A DNA stretch of 64,000 nucleotides, from NCBI RefSeq assembly GCF_026342405.1, contig NZ_JAPEMU010000002.1, positions 1-64,000 on the forward strand. The letters run 5' to 3'. Made by a program: the position numbers and the translations under genes. Shown in pieces: positions 7,741 through 17,061 of this stretch. Below the pieces are notes generated by a model that was not told the DNA's origin, made no database searches, and was given only the letters and a program-made list of their open reading frames with translations. This DNA comes from Kitasatospora sp. NBC_00240 (GTDB taxonomy: Bacteria > Actinomycetota > Actinomycetes > Streptomycetales > Streptomycetaceae). Numbering within the stretch: the first letter of the stretch is position 1; every line of letters begins with the position of its first letter.

Positions 7741-8614
7741 GGCTACCCACAGGCGCGTCAGCTGCGTGATCTCCATAGGGAACACCAAGCCGGTCGACAG
7801 CCCAACAAATCTGCTGGCCGTCCTCGGGCGCGCGCCGCCACCCCGGCCGCGCCGGCCCCGGTCGACGACATGTCCACGTCGTCATCAGCGCCCCACCTGG
7901 TGCCCGATCTGACCCCAGCGAGCCGCTTTCGCGAGGGCCCCTTCGCACCCCCGTGTCGAGCGGCACCGGACCGCCCTGACGTGCACCGAATAGGGGACGA
8001 TCCGCCACTTGGCCGGAGCCTTGGGTCACGGCGGGAGAGGAATGCGGGCCAGCCCGTCACGTACCCAACGAAGCATCTCCGGTGGTTCGGGGTGACCTTC
8101 CCAGGTCACCCCGAACCACCGGAGCTTCGTCCGTGACACCACCTTCGGCGCGGACGCCTCGAAGATGTCGGCGCACCTGCGGTAGTCCCGGAGCCTGTGT
8201 GTGTGGCGGCCGAGGGGACGGCGGGGCTCGTCTCGGCCGGTACGCCCATGGGAGCCGGGGGCACTCCGTAGCGGCAGCCGCGTGCCGGGCAGGCCGCGCG
8301 CCGCCACCGGGGGAGGGCAACAGTACGGGAAGGCACACCCTGCCGTGGTGGACCAGGGCTGCGCAGACCCGGACCCGGGCCGCCTCCACACTCACACCGC
8401 CGACGGCCACGGCCGACCCGACGTCCTGCACACGGGTTCATGCATACCTCTGCGGAGTCGGCCAGGTCGCTCACCGGCGAGCCGTAACAGGAATCGGGCT
8501 CACATTGACGGACGCTCACCGAACCGCCTGCACTCAAACCGGACGAACCCGTCCCGTACGGGCAGAATTGCGCGATGATCGCTCTCTCACACTATTTCTC
8601 CGGAGGAGACGGTC
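7741..8614. other. Gap with decayed sequence and one strong hairpin
   Basis: No intact gene recognised. On the minus strand near 8330-8430 a fragment ARVRVCAALVHHGRVCL looks like the first strand of a Nudix hydrolase but lacks the Nudix box. The hairpin at 8068-8130 is listed separately. The promoter of the HTH gene at 8615 must lie at the right end. Confidence 0.3.
8068..8130. repeat. Near-perfect 28-bp inverted repeat (hairpin)
   Basis: The 22-nt arms 8077-8098 (starting CTCCGGTGGTTCGGGGTGAC) and 8103-8124 are exact reverse complements with a 4-nt loop. Beyond a 3-nt bulge on the left, ACGAAG (8068-8073) pairs with CTTCGT (8125-8130). Such a long exact stem is unusual for a terminator and suggests a folded single-strand DNA/RNA structure or the scar of two abutting inverted element ends. 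Confidence 0.8.
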
Positions 8615-8830
8615 ATGGACAAGGGAAAGCGCATCATCGGAACCGCACGGAACGACCTCGCCGCGCAGCTCAAGGCCGCGTATGAGGGCGGCGCGTCCAT
8701 CCGTGCCCTCGCCCAGATCCATGGACGCTCCTACGGCTTCGTCCACCGCCTTCTGACCGAGACCGGCGTCGTCCTGCGCAGCCGCGGCGGCACCGCCGAC
8801 ATCGAGGGCCCCGCCACACTCGTGGGGTGA
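8615..8830 (+). CDS. Small helix-turn-helix protein
   Basis: 71 aa. ATG 8615 follows GGAGGAG at ideal spacing. The core LAAQLKAAYEGGASIRALAQ then HGRSYGFVHRLLTETGVVLR is a helix-turn-helix of the kind found in short, abundant Streptomyces proteins annotated as HTH-domain proteins; the end is a flexible Gly-rich tail. It probably binds DNA; targets are unknown. The good ribosome site and high third-position GC indicate a live gene. Confidence 0.85.
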   Translation: MDKGKRIIGTARNDLAAQLKAAYEGGASIRALAQIHGRSYGFVHRLLTETGVVLRSRGGTADIEGPATLVG

Positions 8831-9111
8831 TTTCGCGGCGAGACGCTGCGCCCTGGCCCCGCCGCCGCACAGTCCACAACGTTGGGGCGCCGGGAGTCGT
8901 GATCTGGGCCTTCGGGGCGGCCGCTCACCTGGGAGAACAGGAGACCAATGACGCGGGCACACAGGTGGCGCGGGGCACACAGTTTGGGCGTCACGAAATC
9001 GGGTCGGCGGCTGGCGGAGGCCGGGAGGATCAGCGGGGTGGTGCGCGCCGCGCCCATGCTGATGTGTCGCCCTGGTAGCGGAGAGCGGGGGTGGCGGCGA
9101 CCATCGGGTTC

Positions 9112-9372
9112 ATGACCGACACCGACACCACCTCCCCGCCGAGTCACGACGCGCACTACCTCGTGGCAACGCCGGGCCTGTACGGATGGCACGTCGGACG
9201 GCAACCGAACGGACCGATCCGGCTCGCCCGCCCCGACTGGATCCTCACCGTCGCCTTCCACTCCCACGGCGAGTTCCGGCACCCACGCGCACACGGACCC
9301 GCGGTGGAAAACGAGGACGTGAACCTCGTGGAGATCCTGCAACAGTCCGGCAGCCCGGCCCCGCCCGCGTAA
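9112..9372 (+). CDS. Hypothetical protein
   Basis: 86 aa from ATG 9112; the frame is open further left (from GTG 9091) but without a better start. The product reads HYLVATPGLYGWHVGRQPNG then RPDWILTVAFHSHGEFRHPR, an acidic, non-repetitive soluble protein with no signal peptide. No family recognised. Codon usage is normal for the window, so it is plausibly expressed, but the ribosome site is weak. Confidence 0.5.
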   Translation: MTDTDTTSPPSHDAHYLVATPGLYGWHVGRQPNGPIRLARPDWILTVAFHSHGEFRHPRAHGPAVENEDVNLVEILQQSGSPAPPA

Positions 9373-10015
9373 CCACCCGCCCCAGAGCCGACCCCTTCCC
9401 AGCTCAGGCCGCACACCAGTCTGCGGCCGGGCCCGCCAGGTGCTTGGGGTCGGCCGGGCCGGCGCTGGCGGACCCGGCAGCGCCGTCCGGGTGATGGCCC
9501 AAGGTGTGCGTCTCCGGTTCCGGCAGGCGCATGCCCCAGACGCCGGACGTGGCAGTGTGATGGCTGGCAGCAGACGGGCGCAGAGCTCGACGAGCGCCGC
9601 CCGTCTCCGGTTTCCGGCGAGACCAGGGAACGAACGTGTCGATCGCTCTCTCCGGTTGCGCCAAGATGGTCCACCCGCACGCCGACGCGCTCGCCCACCG
9701 CGCCGCTGGGCCCCACCCAGCATGTCGACGAGATCCAGGCGTCCCACCAGCGCAAACCGGCATCAAGGTGGGTGCCGCCGAGGCTGTCGGTGAAGTCCTT
9801 CGTTGGGCCCTGACAGGTGCACCGGGCGCAGCGACTCGTCGCGGTACCCCCTCCCGGACCCGCTGCGAGGGGATGTTGAGCGTCAGACCCTCTGCGCCCT
9901 CGTGGACGTGAGTCAGCGATCGGACTCGCTCCACGGCCAGGGCTTGGAGGTTGTTCTCGACAGTGCTCAAGATCGTGTCTTCCGGGGAGGTGAGATTTGG
10001 CCGGCGCTGCGCGGC
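9373..10015. other. 640-bp gap with decayed minus-strand coding traces
   Basis: Minus-strand frames contain protein-like stretches (NNLQALAVERVRSLTHVHEG near 9940; LRWWDAWISSTCWVGPSGA near 9740) in different frames, suggesting a frameshifted gene I cannot identify. The left part holds a 44-bp dispersed repeat. Confidence 0.3.
9487..9530 (+). repeat. 44-bp dispersed repeat, copy 1
   Basis: GGGTGATGGCCCAAGGTGTG and the following bases to 9530 match 20288-20331 at all but two or three positions. Outside this block the two places differ. On the minus strand both encode PEPETHTLGHHP, so they may be remnants of the same gene or element end. Confidence 0.6.
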
Positions 10016-11199
10016 TCAGGAACAGAAGTCGGCGATGGTGCCGGTGAGGACATCGGTGAGGGTGTCCAGCGAGGCGAGGTCGACGTACTCGGTGGCCGCG
10101 TGCGCGCCTGCGCCGTCGACGCCGAAGAGCAGGCAGGGGATGCCCGCGCGGTCAAGGAGCGCGCAGTCCGTCCAGAAGGGTTCGGCGCGCGCTACGGGCG
10201 GACGTCCGAGGGCCTTTTCGGCGTGGCGGGTGAGGGTGCGGACGATGGGGGTGTGCGGGTCGGCCTCGAAGGGCTCGCGGTGCAGGCCGTGGGTGAGCCG
10301 GTAGTGGAAGTCGGGGACCGTGGCGGCGAGGTGGTCGAGGATGGCGGTCAGTTCCAGCTCGATGGTGTCGCTATTCTCCCCGGGGACGCTACGGCGTTCC
10401 AGGGTGATGCGGCAGTGCGCCGGGTAGGTGGAGGGTTCTTCACCGCCGCGGATGACGGAGGCGTGCACGGTGCCGGTGCCCAGAAGGGGGTGTGCCGGGC
10501 CCTGTTCGAGGCGCTTTCCAGTTCTTCCAGCGCGACCAGGAAGTGCCCGGCCTTGGCGATCGCGTCGAGGCCGAGTTCGGGCCGCGAACCGTGGGCGGCG
10601 CGGCCTTCGATCTCCACGTCGAACCAGGCGAAGCCCTTGTGGGCGAGGGTGACTTCGAGGTGGCTCGGCTCGGTGACGATTGCCGCGTCGGCGGTGAAGG
10701 ACTCCAGTACCTCCTCGGTGCCCGAGCTGCCGTGCTCCTCGTCGGCGACGCAGGCGAGCATGACGTCGCCGCGGAGGCTTCCGTGGGCGGTGGCGCGGGC
10801 GGCGGCGACCATCATGGCCGCGATGCCGCCCTTCATGTCGAAGGTGCCGCGGCCGTACATCCTGCCGTCGCGGGTCTGCGGGTCGAGCGGGTTGCCGTCG
10901 TAGCCGGCGAGACTGACCGTGTCGAGGTGGCCGTTGAGCATGAGGGATCGGCCGCCGCCGGTGCCGCGGGCGATCGCGACGAGCGAGGGCCGGCCGGGGC
11001 GCTTTTCCAGGCTGTGCAATTCGAAGCCGCGGGCGGTGAGCCACTCGCCGCAGAAGTCGGCGATGACGGTCTCGCCGGCCCCGCCGGGAACGAGGTCCGG
11101 GTTGACGGAGTCGATGGAGATCAGCCTGGCCAGCAGGCGGCCGGGGTCCGCGTCCCGGGGGTCGAGAGCCGCTGGAGTCGAGGGGGTCTCAGGGAGCAT
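10016..11199 (-). pseudogene. M20-family metallopeptidase (ArgE/DapE-like) with one frameshift
   Basis: ATG 11197-11199 with GGAAG 6 nt upstream. The first frame covers residues 1-230 or so and the second the C-terminal 160. A single missing base at about 10515 separates them: LVALEEL / RLEQGPAHPLLGTGTVHAS. Zinc-site motifs are all present: GHLDTV (His), GRGTFDMKGG (bridging Asp), DEEHGSSG (Glu-Glu), TEPSH, and a His in DGAGAHAATEY near the C-terminus. The family hydrolyses N-acyl amino acids or small peptides. The full motif set suggests a recently broken gene or a sequencing error. Next to it lies a diaminopropionate-lyase fragment. Confidence 0.8.
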
Positions 11200-11313
11200 G
11201 AGGGCCTTCCGAAGTTCTGGTGCCGCCTCGGGGATTCGGGGGCGGGGTGGTGAGGATGCTCGACGGCGATCCTTGGGGTGAGGGCGTTGCCGACCGGGCC
11301 GGTCGGCAACGGG

Positions 11314-11890
11314 CTACCGGTCGTGGGGCGGGGTGGAGTGCGGGTTGGCAGCCGGGCCCTCCGTGCTCAGCAGTACGACCACGGAGGACGGGCCGAGCCC
11401 CAGCGTCGTGCGGCGTTCTTCGGCGCCGGTGCCGGTTAGCGTCGCGCGCAGACCGGCGAGCGCCGCGGCTCCGCAGGGGCCTGAGGAGACACCGAGAGTG
11501 GCGAGGTCGGCGGCCGCGCGGGTGCTGGCGGCGTCGGGGATGGCGACGGCGGCATCCAGCCCGTTGCGCAGGTAGGGCCAGGCGATGCTGGACGGAGTGC
11601 CGCAGTTCAGTCCGGCCATGGTGGTCTCCCCGGTGGTGACGCTGACGGGTTCACCGAGGGTGAGGCTTTCGAGGACGCAGGCCGCGGCCTCCGGCTCCAC
11701 CGACAGCAGTGCCGGGGCCCGCCCGGACTGGCGGCTGCGGTAGTGCGTGATGACGGCCTGGGCCAGGGATCCTACGCCCACGGGTACGGCGACGAGGTCG
11801 GGGCCCTCGACGCCTTCGGCTGTCAGCTGCTCGTCGATCTCGGCGCAGAGAGTGGACCGGCAATCGGTGGACGCGTTCGAGAGGGCGGCC
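11314..11890 (-). pseudogene. C-terminal fragment of diaminopropionate ammonia-lyase-like PLP enzyme
   Basis: The recognisable part begins AEIDEQLTAEGVEGPDLVAV, then VPVGVGSLAQAVITHYRS (Gly loop that holds the PLP phosphate), ALLSVEPEAAACVLESL, TTGETTMAGLNCGTPSSIAW and GVSSGPCGAAALAGLRA. This is the C-terminal half of a fold-type II PLP enzyme closest to diaminopropionate ammonia-lyase. The N-terminal half with the PLP-binding lysine is missing, and upstream sequence to 11988 is unrelated. It is truncated and presumably inactive. Confidence 0.7.
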
Positions 11891-12156
11891 CCGTTCCTCA
11901 CCGCTCCCGTTGGCACCACACCGCGGCAACGGTAGAACGCAGGGGCCCTCCGGTCCGGTTCCAGGGCCCCGCCCCGGAACCGGACCACTCCCCCGGCACC
12001 CGTTCGTCTGTCGTCACCATGGCGTCAAACGAACGACACTTTCCACCCATGGTCACCGAACCCGACTGACCAGGTACGGAAGGTTCAGCGACAGGTTGCA
12101 GGCGCTGGCGGGGAGCCCGGGGCGACAGAGGACTCGGAAGGGTGATTCAGCAGCCT

Positions 12157-13644
12157 TCAGGAGTCCCGGTCGGGCCGCTGTACCGGCACCGTGCGGCTGA
12201 TACCGGGACGGGCCAGGTTGTCGGGGTGGAGAATCTCCCGGAGCTGCTCGCTGCTCAGCAGACCCTTCGCGACGACGAGGTCGAACACGGTGGTACCGGT
12301 GACCAGGGCCTCCTGGGCGACAGCGGTCGCCTGCTCGTATCCGATGTGAGGGTTGAGAGCCGTGGCTATGCCGATGGACCGGCCGACCTGGTGGAACAGG
12401 TGCTCGCGATTGGCAGTGATGCCGACGACGCAGCGCTCGGCGAGGGTGAGGCAGCCGGCGCGCAGGTGGGTCAGGCTCTTGAGCAGGCTGTGGGCGATGA
12501 CCGGTTCGAACGCATTGAGCTGGAGTTGGCCGGCTTCGGCGGCGAAGGTGATCGTCACGTCGTTGCCGATGACCTCGAAGGCGATCTGATTGACGACCTC
12601 GGGGATCACGGGGTTGACCTTGCCGGGCATGATGCTGGAACCGGCCTGCACCGGCGGAAGGTTGATCTCGCCGAAACCGGCACGGGGGCCGCAGGACAGC
12701 AGCCGCAGGTCGTTGCACGTCTTGGAGAGCTTGACCGCGATCCGCTTGAGGACTCCGGAGAGCTGGACGAACGCGCCGACGTCCTGGGTGGCCTCGACGA
12801 GATCGCCAGCCGTCGTCACCGGTATGCCGGTGATCTCGGCAAGGTGGCGGCAGGCCAGTGCCGCATACGAGGGATGGGCGTTGAGGCCGGTGCCGATCGC
12901 CGTGCCGCCGAGGTTGATCTCGCGGATGAGTTCGCACGCCTCGCCCAGGCGCCTGCGATCCTCGTCCAGCATGAGGGCGAACGCGGCGAATTCCTGACCG
13001 AGTGTCATGGGAACGGCGTCCTGGAGTTGGGTGCGTCCGATCTTGAGGACGTCGGTGAACTCCTCGGCCTTGGCGGCGAAGGCCTGCTGCAACAGGGCCA
13101 TGGCGTCCAGCAGGCGGTGGGCGGCCACGTGCAGTGCCACGTTGAGGGCGGTCGGGTAGACGTCGTTGGTGCTCTGCCCCGCGTTCACGTCCTCAAGGGG
13201 GTGCAGGTGCTTGTAGGCGCCCCTCGGGTGGCCGAGGACCTCCAGCGCCCGGTTCGCGATGACCTCGTTCGCGTTCATGTTGGTGGACGTTCCGGCGCCG
13301 CCCTGGATTACGTCGACGACGAACTCGCCGTGCAGGCCTCCGGCGCGGATCTCCTCGCAGGCGGTGATGATCGCCTCTGCCCTGGTCCTGTCCAGCAGCC
13401 CCAGTTCGAGGTTGGCCCTGGCCGCGGCCTGCTTGACGCAGGCGAGCGCGACGACCAGATCCGGGTAGGCGGCGATGGGGGTACCGGTGATGGGGAAGTT
13501 CTCCACCGCACGCAGCGTGTGGATACCGTAGTAGGCCGCGGCGGGGACCTCGCGGTCGCCCAGCAGGTCGTGCTCGCTGCGGAACGTCGGGCGCGCGTCA
13601 GTGGCAGCAGTCGCGGCCGGGCGGCCCTCGGAGTGGGGGGACAT
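12157..13644 (-). CDS. aspA: Aspartate ammonia-lyase (aspartase)
   Basis: 495 aa. It converts L-aspartate to fumarate and ammonia; cytoplasmic homotetramer of the fumarase/aspartase superfamily. Motifs in order: ERDLLG-type start (SEHDLLGDREVPAAAYYGIH), GGAGTSTNMNANEVIANRAL (substrate loop), STNDVYPTALNVALH, GRTQLQDAVPMTLGQEF, and the superfamily signature GSSIMPGKVNP (about residue 335) with the catalytic Ser. ATG 13642-13644 is preceded by GGAG at about 11 nt. It lies 58 nt downstream of the asparaginase gene on the same strand, so the two likely form an operon turning asparagine into aspartate and then fumarate. Confidence 0.93.
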   Translation of the reverse strand: MSPHSEGRPAATAATDARPTFRSEHDLLGDREVPAAAYYGIHTLRAVENFPITGTPIAAYPDLVVALACVKQAAARANLELGLLDRTRAEAIITACEEIRAGGLHGEFVVDVIQGGAGTSTNMNANEVIANRALEVLGHPRGAYKHLHPLEDVNAGQSTNDVYPTALNVALHVAAHRLLDAMALLQQAFAAKAEEFTDVLKIGRTQLQDAVPMTLGQEFAAFALMLDEDRRRLGEACELIREINLGGTAIGTGLNAHPSYAALACRHLAEITGIPVTTAGDLVEATQDVGAFVQLSGVLKRIAVKLSKTCNDLRLLSCGPRAGFGEINLPPVQAGSSIMPGKVNPVIPEVVNQIAFEVIGNDVTITFAAEAGQLQLNAFEPVIAHSLLKSLTHLRAGCLTLAERCVVGITANREHLFHQVGRSIGIATALNPHIGYEQATAVAQEALVTGTTVFDLVVAKGLLSSEQLREILHPDNLARPGISRTVPVQRPDRDS

Positions 13645-13702
13645 GAAAAAGGGGTCTCCGTATCCTGGTGATTGCGGTGGTCAGGCGGATCGTCAGGTCG
13701 GT

Positions 13703-14695
13703 TCAGGGCGCAGCGGCGTGGAGGACCTGGCGCAGCACGGCTACGCGATGGACTGGATCTTCGTCGGCCAGCAGAGCGGCAAGCACGGCGATCCTCGCCT
13801 GTGCCGCGCGGAGGACGCCGGTGGGCACGGCGCCCGCGGCGATCAGGTCCACGGCGCCACCCCCGGTGTACAACGGGGTCACCGGCCCAGCCGCGACGCG
13901 GGTGGTCAGAGCGACGAGCACGCCTGCCGAAACGGCGCGGGAGACCGCCTCGACCATGGCCGGCGTGGCGTTCCCGGCCCCGGTGGCCGCCAGCACGATC
14001 CCCCGGGCGCCGGCCGCGACCGCGACCTCCAGAAGCAGCGGGTCGCCGTCGCAGTGGTGCATGACCACGTCGACCCGCGGCGAGGACGTGCCTGGCACCG
14101 GCAGAGGCAGGGCCACCGGGCGCTCCGCTCGCCGTTCCAGGACCACTCGGCCCGGCTTGACCAGGCCTATCCGCCGGCCGGACGGGTCGGCGAACGCGGC
14201 TCGGGCCAGCGTCTGCGTCTTCACGGTGCCGCGGGCCGCGTGGACCAGGCCGTCGAAGACGACCAGGACCCCCTGATCGCGGAGTGTCTCGGCGGCGAGC
14301 ACGGCATCGCGCAGGTTGTCCTGCGCATCCCCGTCAGGGTCGTCCAGCGGGCGCTGGGCGCCGGTGAACACCACGGGGCGTCGATCGCGGTGGTAGAGGT
14401 CCAGGAGGAACGCCGACTCCTCCAGGGTGTCTGTGCCGTGGGTGACCACGATGCCGTCCACGTCCGGATCGGTCAGCACCGCGTGCACGGTGTGCAGCAG
14501 GGTGAGCTGGTTCGCAGTGGTCAGGTGGGCACTGTTCAGCGTGAAGAGGTCGAGTACCTCTACGGCGGCGCCGGGAGGTGCAAGTGCGCCGAGGACCTCG
14601 TGCCCGCGGGCCTCGGCCGCGTATCCGTGCTCCTGCCTGCGGCTGGCGATCGTCCCGCCGGTGCTCACCATGACAACGCGTCCCATCCGGTGCAT
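13703..14695 (-). CDS. L-asparaginase
   Basis: 330 aa. It hydrolyses L-asparagine to aspartate and ammonia. Family motifs: VSTGGTIASRR at residues 10-20 (nucleophile Thr), GIVVTHGTDTLEESAFLLDL at about 82-101 (second catalytic Thr-Asp pair), VVFTGAQRPLDDPDGDAQDN, and the catalytic Lys in TVKTQT. No signal peptide is seen, so it is predicted cytoplasmic (type I-like). It is the first gene of a putative ansA-aspA operon and diverges from the Lrp/AsnC gene; their 224-bp intergenic region probably holds both promoters. Confidence 0.92.
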   Translation of the reverse strand: MHRMGRVVMVSTGGTIASRRQEHGYAAEARGHEVLGALAPPGAAVEVLDLFTLNSAHLTTANQLTLLHTVHAVLTDPDVDGIVVTHGTDTLEESAFLLDLYHRDRRPVVFTGAQRPLDDPDGDAQDNLRDAVLAAETLRDQGVLVVFDGLVHAARGTVKTQTLARAAFADPSGRRIGLVKPGRVVLERRAERPVALPLPVPGTSSPRVDVVMHHCDGDPLLLEVAVAAGARGIVLAATGAGNATPAMVEAVSRAVSAGVLVALTTRVAAGPVTPLYTGGGAVDLIAAGAVPTGVLRAAQARIAVLAALLADEDPVHRVAVLRQVLHAAAP

Positions 14696-14919
14696 GCCTC
14701 CTCTTGCCCTCTTGATCGGGTCCGGTCGATCCGGCTCGTCGCGGCGGATCCGTGCGGCCGGCTCGGACGACGCGGTGATGTGCGCTGCCGGGCGGCTCGG
14801 ACGTCGCGCCGCTTCCCGCGGACTCCGATTTCCGTCCTCCGCACAATACGGCCGATCCCTCGCAAACGGATTGCCAATTCATGCGCCGTGACCCGATAGG
14901 CGGGGTGGATAATTGCTCC
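14696..14919. promoter_or_regulatory. Divergent promoter region between asparaginase and Lrp/AsnC genes
   Basis: 224 bp between divergent starts. It includes an AT-richer stretch (about 14855-14915, e.g. CAAACGGATTGCCAATTCATG and GATAATTGCTCC just before the regulator's ATG) where an Lrp-type operator and promoter could lie. No exact operator can be defined by eye. Confidence 0.45.
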
Positions 14920-15375
14920 ATGGACGAGATCGACCGCAGTATTTTGCGTGAGCTTCAGGAAGACGGCCGGCTGACCAATCAGGAGCTGGCCCAGCGCGTG
15001 GGGCTGACGGCCTCCCCGTGCATGCGGCGGGTGCGGCAACTCGAACAGGACGGAGTGATCCGCGGCTACCGGGCCGTCCTCGACCCCGAGACGGTCGGAC
15101 GGGGGTTCGAGGTGCTCGTCTCGGTCGAGGTGAAGCGGGACCGTCAGGCAGTCGAAGCATTCGAGGCCGCACTTCAGGACATCCCCGACGTCGTCGAGGC
15201 GTACCGCTTGTTCGGCAACCCCGGCTGCCTGCTACGCATCGCGGTGGCCGACCTCAAGGCCTACGAGCGACTGTGGATCGAACGGCTCACCACACTCCCC
15301 GGCATTTCCGAGGTCAACTCACAGATCGTCATGAAGCGGATCAAAGAACCCCGCGGCCTGCCCGTCGGGCGCTGA
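14920..15375 (+). CDS. Lrp/AsnC-family transcriptional regulator
   Basis: 151 aa. ATG 14920 is chosen because MDEIDRSILRELQEDGRLTN is the canonical start; an upstream in-frame ATG adds 13 unrelated residues. The N-terminal winged HTH includes NQELAQRVGLTASPCMRRVR, followed by the RNP-like ligand-sensing domain (VSVEVKRDRQAVEAFEAALQ, VVEAYRLFGNPGCLLRIAV, LPGISEVNSQIVMKRIKE). It diverges from the asparaginase-aspartase operon, so it most likely senses asparagine, aspartate or another amino acid and controls that operon. Confidence 0.93.
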   Translation: MDEIDRSILRELQEDGRLTNQELAQRVGLTASPCMRRVRQLEQDGVIRGYRAVLDPETVGRGFEVLVSVEVKRDRQAVEAFEAALQDIPDVVEAYRLFGNPGCLLRIAVADLKAYERLWIERLTTLPGISEVNSQIVMKRIKEPRGLPVGR

Positions 15376-15820
15376 CAGCCATCGAATTCCGCATCGGCCT
15401 TGGGCCGTTCCACTGCCGGATCGGCGTTTCTATGACTTATCAAACCAGACGGACTTCGGGCCATAGATGCGGACGAGATGGACAGCTGCTCCTACGGCCA
15501 GAGGAGGGATGTTGTTCGTCTATTGGGCATAGCACCATCAAAGCGGCATGACTATAAGCCACTTACGGGACTAGAGATGCCAAAACGCCCACTCAGGTCG
15601 CGTCTGGCAGCTGACACGAGCTGTTGCGCGCCACGGGTGGCGCGATGCCCACGCGCCAAGCCGGTACCGCTCAACACGTCCTCGACGCACAGGAAAGGCC
15701 GGAAACCGGCGCGGTGCTCTCCGGCTGGCCGCGGGCGCAGCTCGGCATGACCAAGGCCACCTTGTCCGAACTCCTCTCCGAGAGGCGAGTACTGCCGGGG
15801 GCCGGTCCGGCCCCGGCAAC
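15376..15820. other. Gap left of IS630 copy 1
   Basis: Includes a locally AT-rich patch (about 15420-15580). A plus-strand frame at 15624-15824 (QAGTAQHVLDAQERPETGAV) is protein-like but unrecognised. Nothing else can be supported. Confidence 0.3.
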
Positions 15821-15894
15821 CTAGTGCCGTATCAAGGAACCTTTGCCCTCTTGTGATGTGACGCGCCGTCCGGCTGCTGTGCCGGGCGGCGGGG

Positions 15895-17046
15895 GTGCGC
15901 GAGGCTGTGCGGGTGGCAGAGCGAGTGCGGGTTCGTGAGATCGACGACGACGAGGGGCAGCGGCTGCTGCGGATCATCCGGCGGGGCACCGGGTCGGTGG
16001 TGACCTGGCGGCGAGCGCAGATGGTGCTGCTGTCCGCGCAGGGCATGGACGTGCCGGGGATCGCCGAGGTCAGCTTCACGAGCGCGGACCGGGTTCGGGA
16101 CGTGCTGCACAACTTCAATACCGACGGCTTCGCCTCCCTGTACCCGAAGTACGGGGGCGGGCGGCCGAAGACCTTCACTCTGCCCGAACGCCGGGAGATC
16201 AAGAAGATCGCGAAGTCCAAGCCGGTCGAGCACGGCCTGCCCTTCTCGACCTGGAGCCTGGTCAAGCTGGCCGACTTCCTGGTCGCCGAGGGGGTGGTCG
16301 ACGACATCAGCCACGAGGGCCTGCGCATCCTGCTCCGCGAGGAAGGCGTCTCCTTTCAACGCATAAAGACCTGGAAGACCTCCCGCGACCCCGACTACGC
16401 CGCCAAGAAGGCCCGCGTCGAACACCTCTACGCGATCGCCGACGGCGAGGTCATACCCGAGCCCGGCGAGCCCGAAGTCGTCTTCTGCATGGACGAGTTC
16501 GGCCCCCTCAACCTCCAGCCCCATCCCGGCCGGCACTGGGCCGAGCGCGGAGGCAAGCACAAGGACCCCGAGCGCGAGCCCCGCCCCAAGCGACGCGCGA
16601 CCTACACCCGCCCGCACGGGGTCCGCCACCTGATGGCCGCCTACGACCTGGCCAAAGACAAGATGTACGGCCACGTCAAGAAGACCAAGAACCGCACCAA
16701 GTTCCTGGAGTTCTGCCGCTACCTGCGTACCCTCTACCCGTCCGACGTGCGCATCGCGATCATCTGCGACAACTACTCCCCGCATCTGACCACCAAGCGG
16801 TGCCGCCGGGTCGCGGACTGGGCCGAGGCCAACAACGTCGAGATCGCCTACACCCCGACCAACTCCTCCTGGCTGAACCGCATCGAGGCCCAGTTCACCG
16901 CCCTGCGCTACTTCGCCCTCGACGGCACCGACCACCCCAGCCACAAGGCTCAGGGCAGCATGATCCGCCGCTACATCATCTGGCGGAACAACCACGCCGC
17001 CGACAAGCGCCTTCGCCAACTCGTCGCCCGGGCCAACGTGGCCTGA
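15895..17046 (+). CDS. IS630-family transposase (copy 1)
   Basis: 383 aa, GTG start. The N-terminal HTH region has RRAQMVLLSAQGMDVPGIAE and VRDVLHNFNTDGFASLYPKY, which bind the element ends. The RNase H-like catalytic core has the DDE triad in EVVFCMDEFGP (about residue 200), IAIICDNYSPHLTTKR (about 288) and SSWLNRIEAQF (about 323). The frame is intact and complete, so the element may still be active. The product is identical to the copy at 46581-47732. Confidence 0.95.
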   Translation: MREAVRVAERVRVREIDDDEGQRLLRIIRRGTGSVVTWRRAQMVLLSAQGMDVPGIAEVSFTSADRVRDVLHNFNTDGFASLYPKYGGGRPKTFTLPERREIKKIAKSKPVEHGLPFSTWSLVKLADFLVAEGVVDDISHEGLRILLREEGVSFQRIKTWKTSRDPDYAAKKARVEHLYAIADGEVIPEPGEPEVVFCMDEFGPLNLQPHPGRHWAERGGKHKDPEREPRPKRRATYTRPHGVRHLMAAYDLAKDKMYGHVKKTKNRTKFLEFCRYLRTLYPSDVRIAIICDNYSPHLTTKRCRRVADWAEANNVEIAYTPTNSSWLNRIEAQFTALRYFALDGTDHPSHKAQGSMIRRYIIWRNNHAADKRLRQLVARANVA

Positions 17047-17061
17047 TCCCGGAAGTTTCGG

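Noticed and set aside
8320..8440. Nudix hydrolase gene
   Set aside because: Only the first strand-like segment (RVCAALVHHGRVCL) is seen; the Nudix box is missing.
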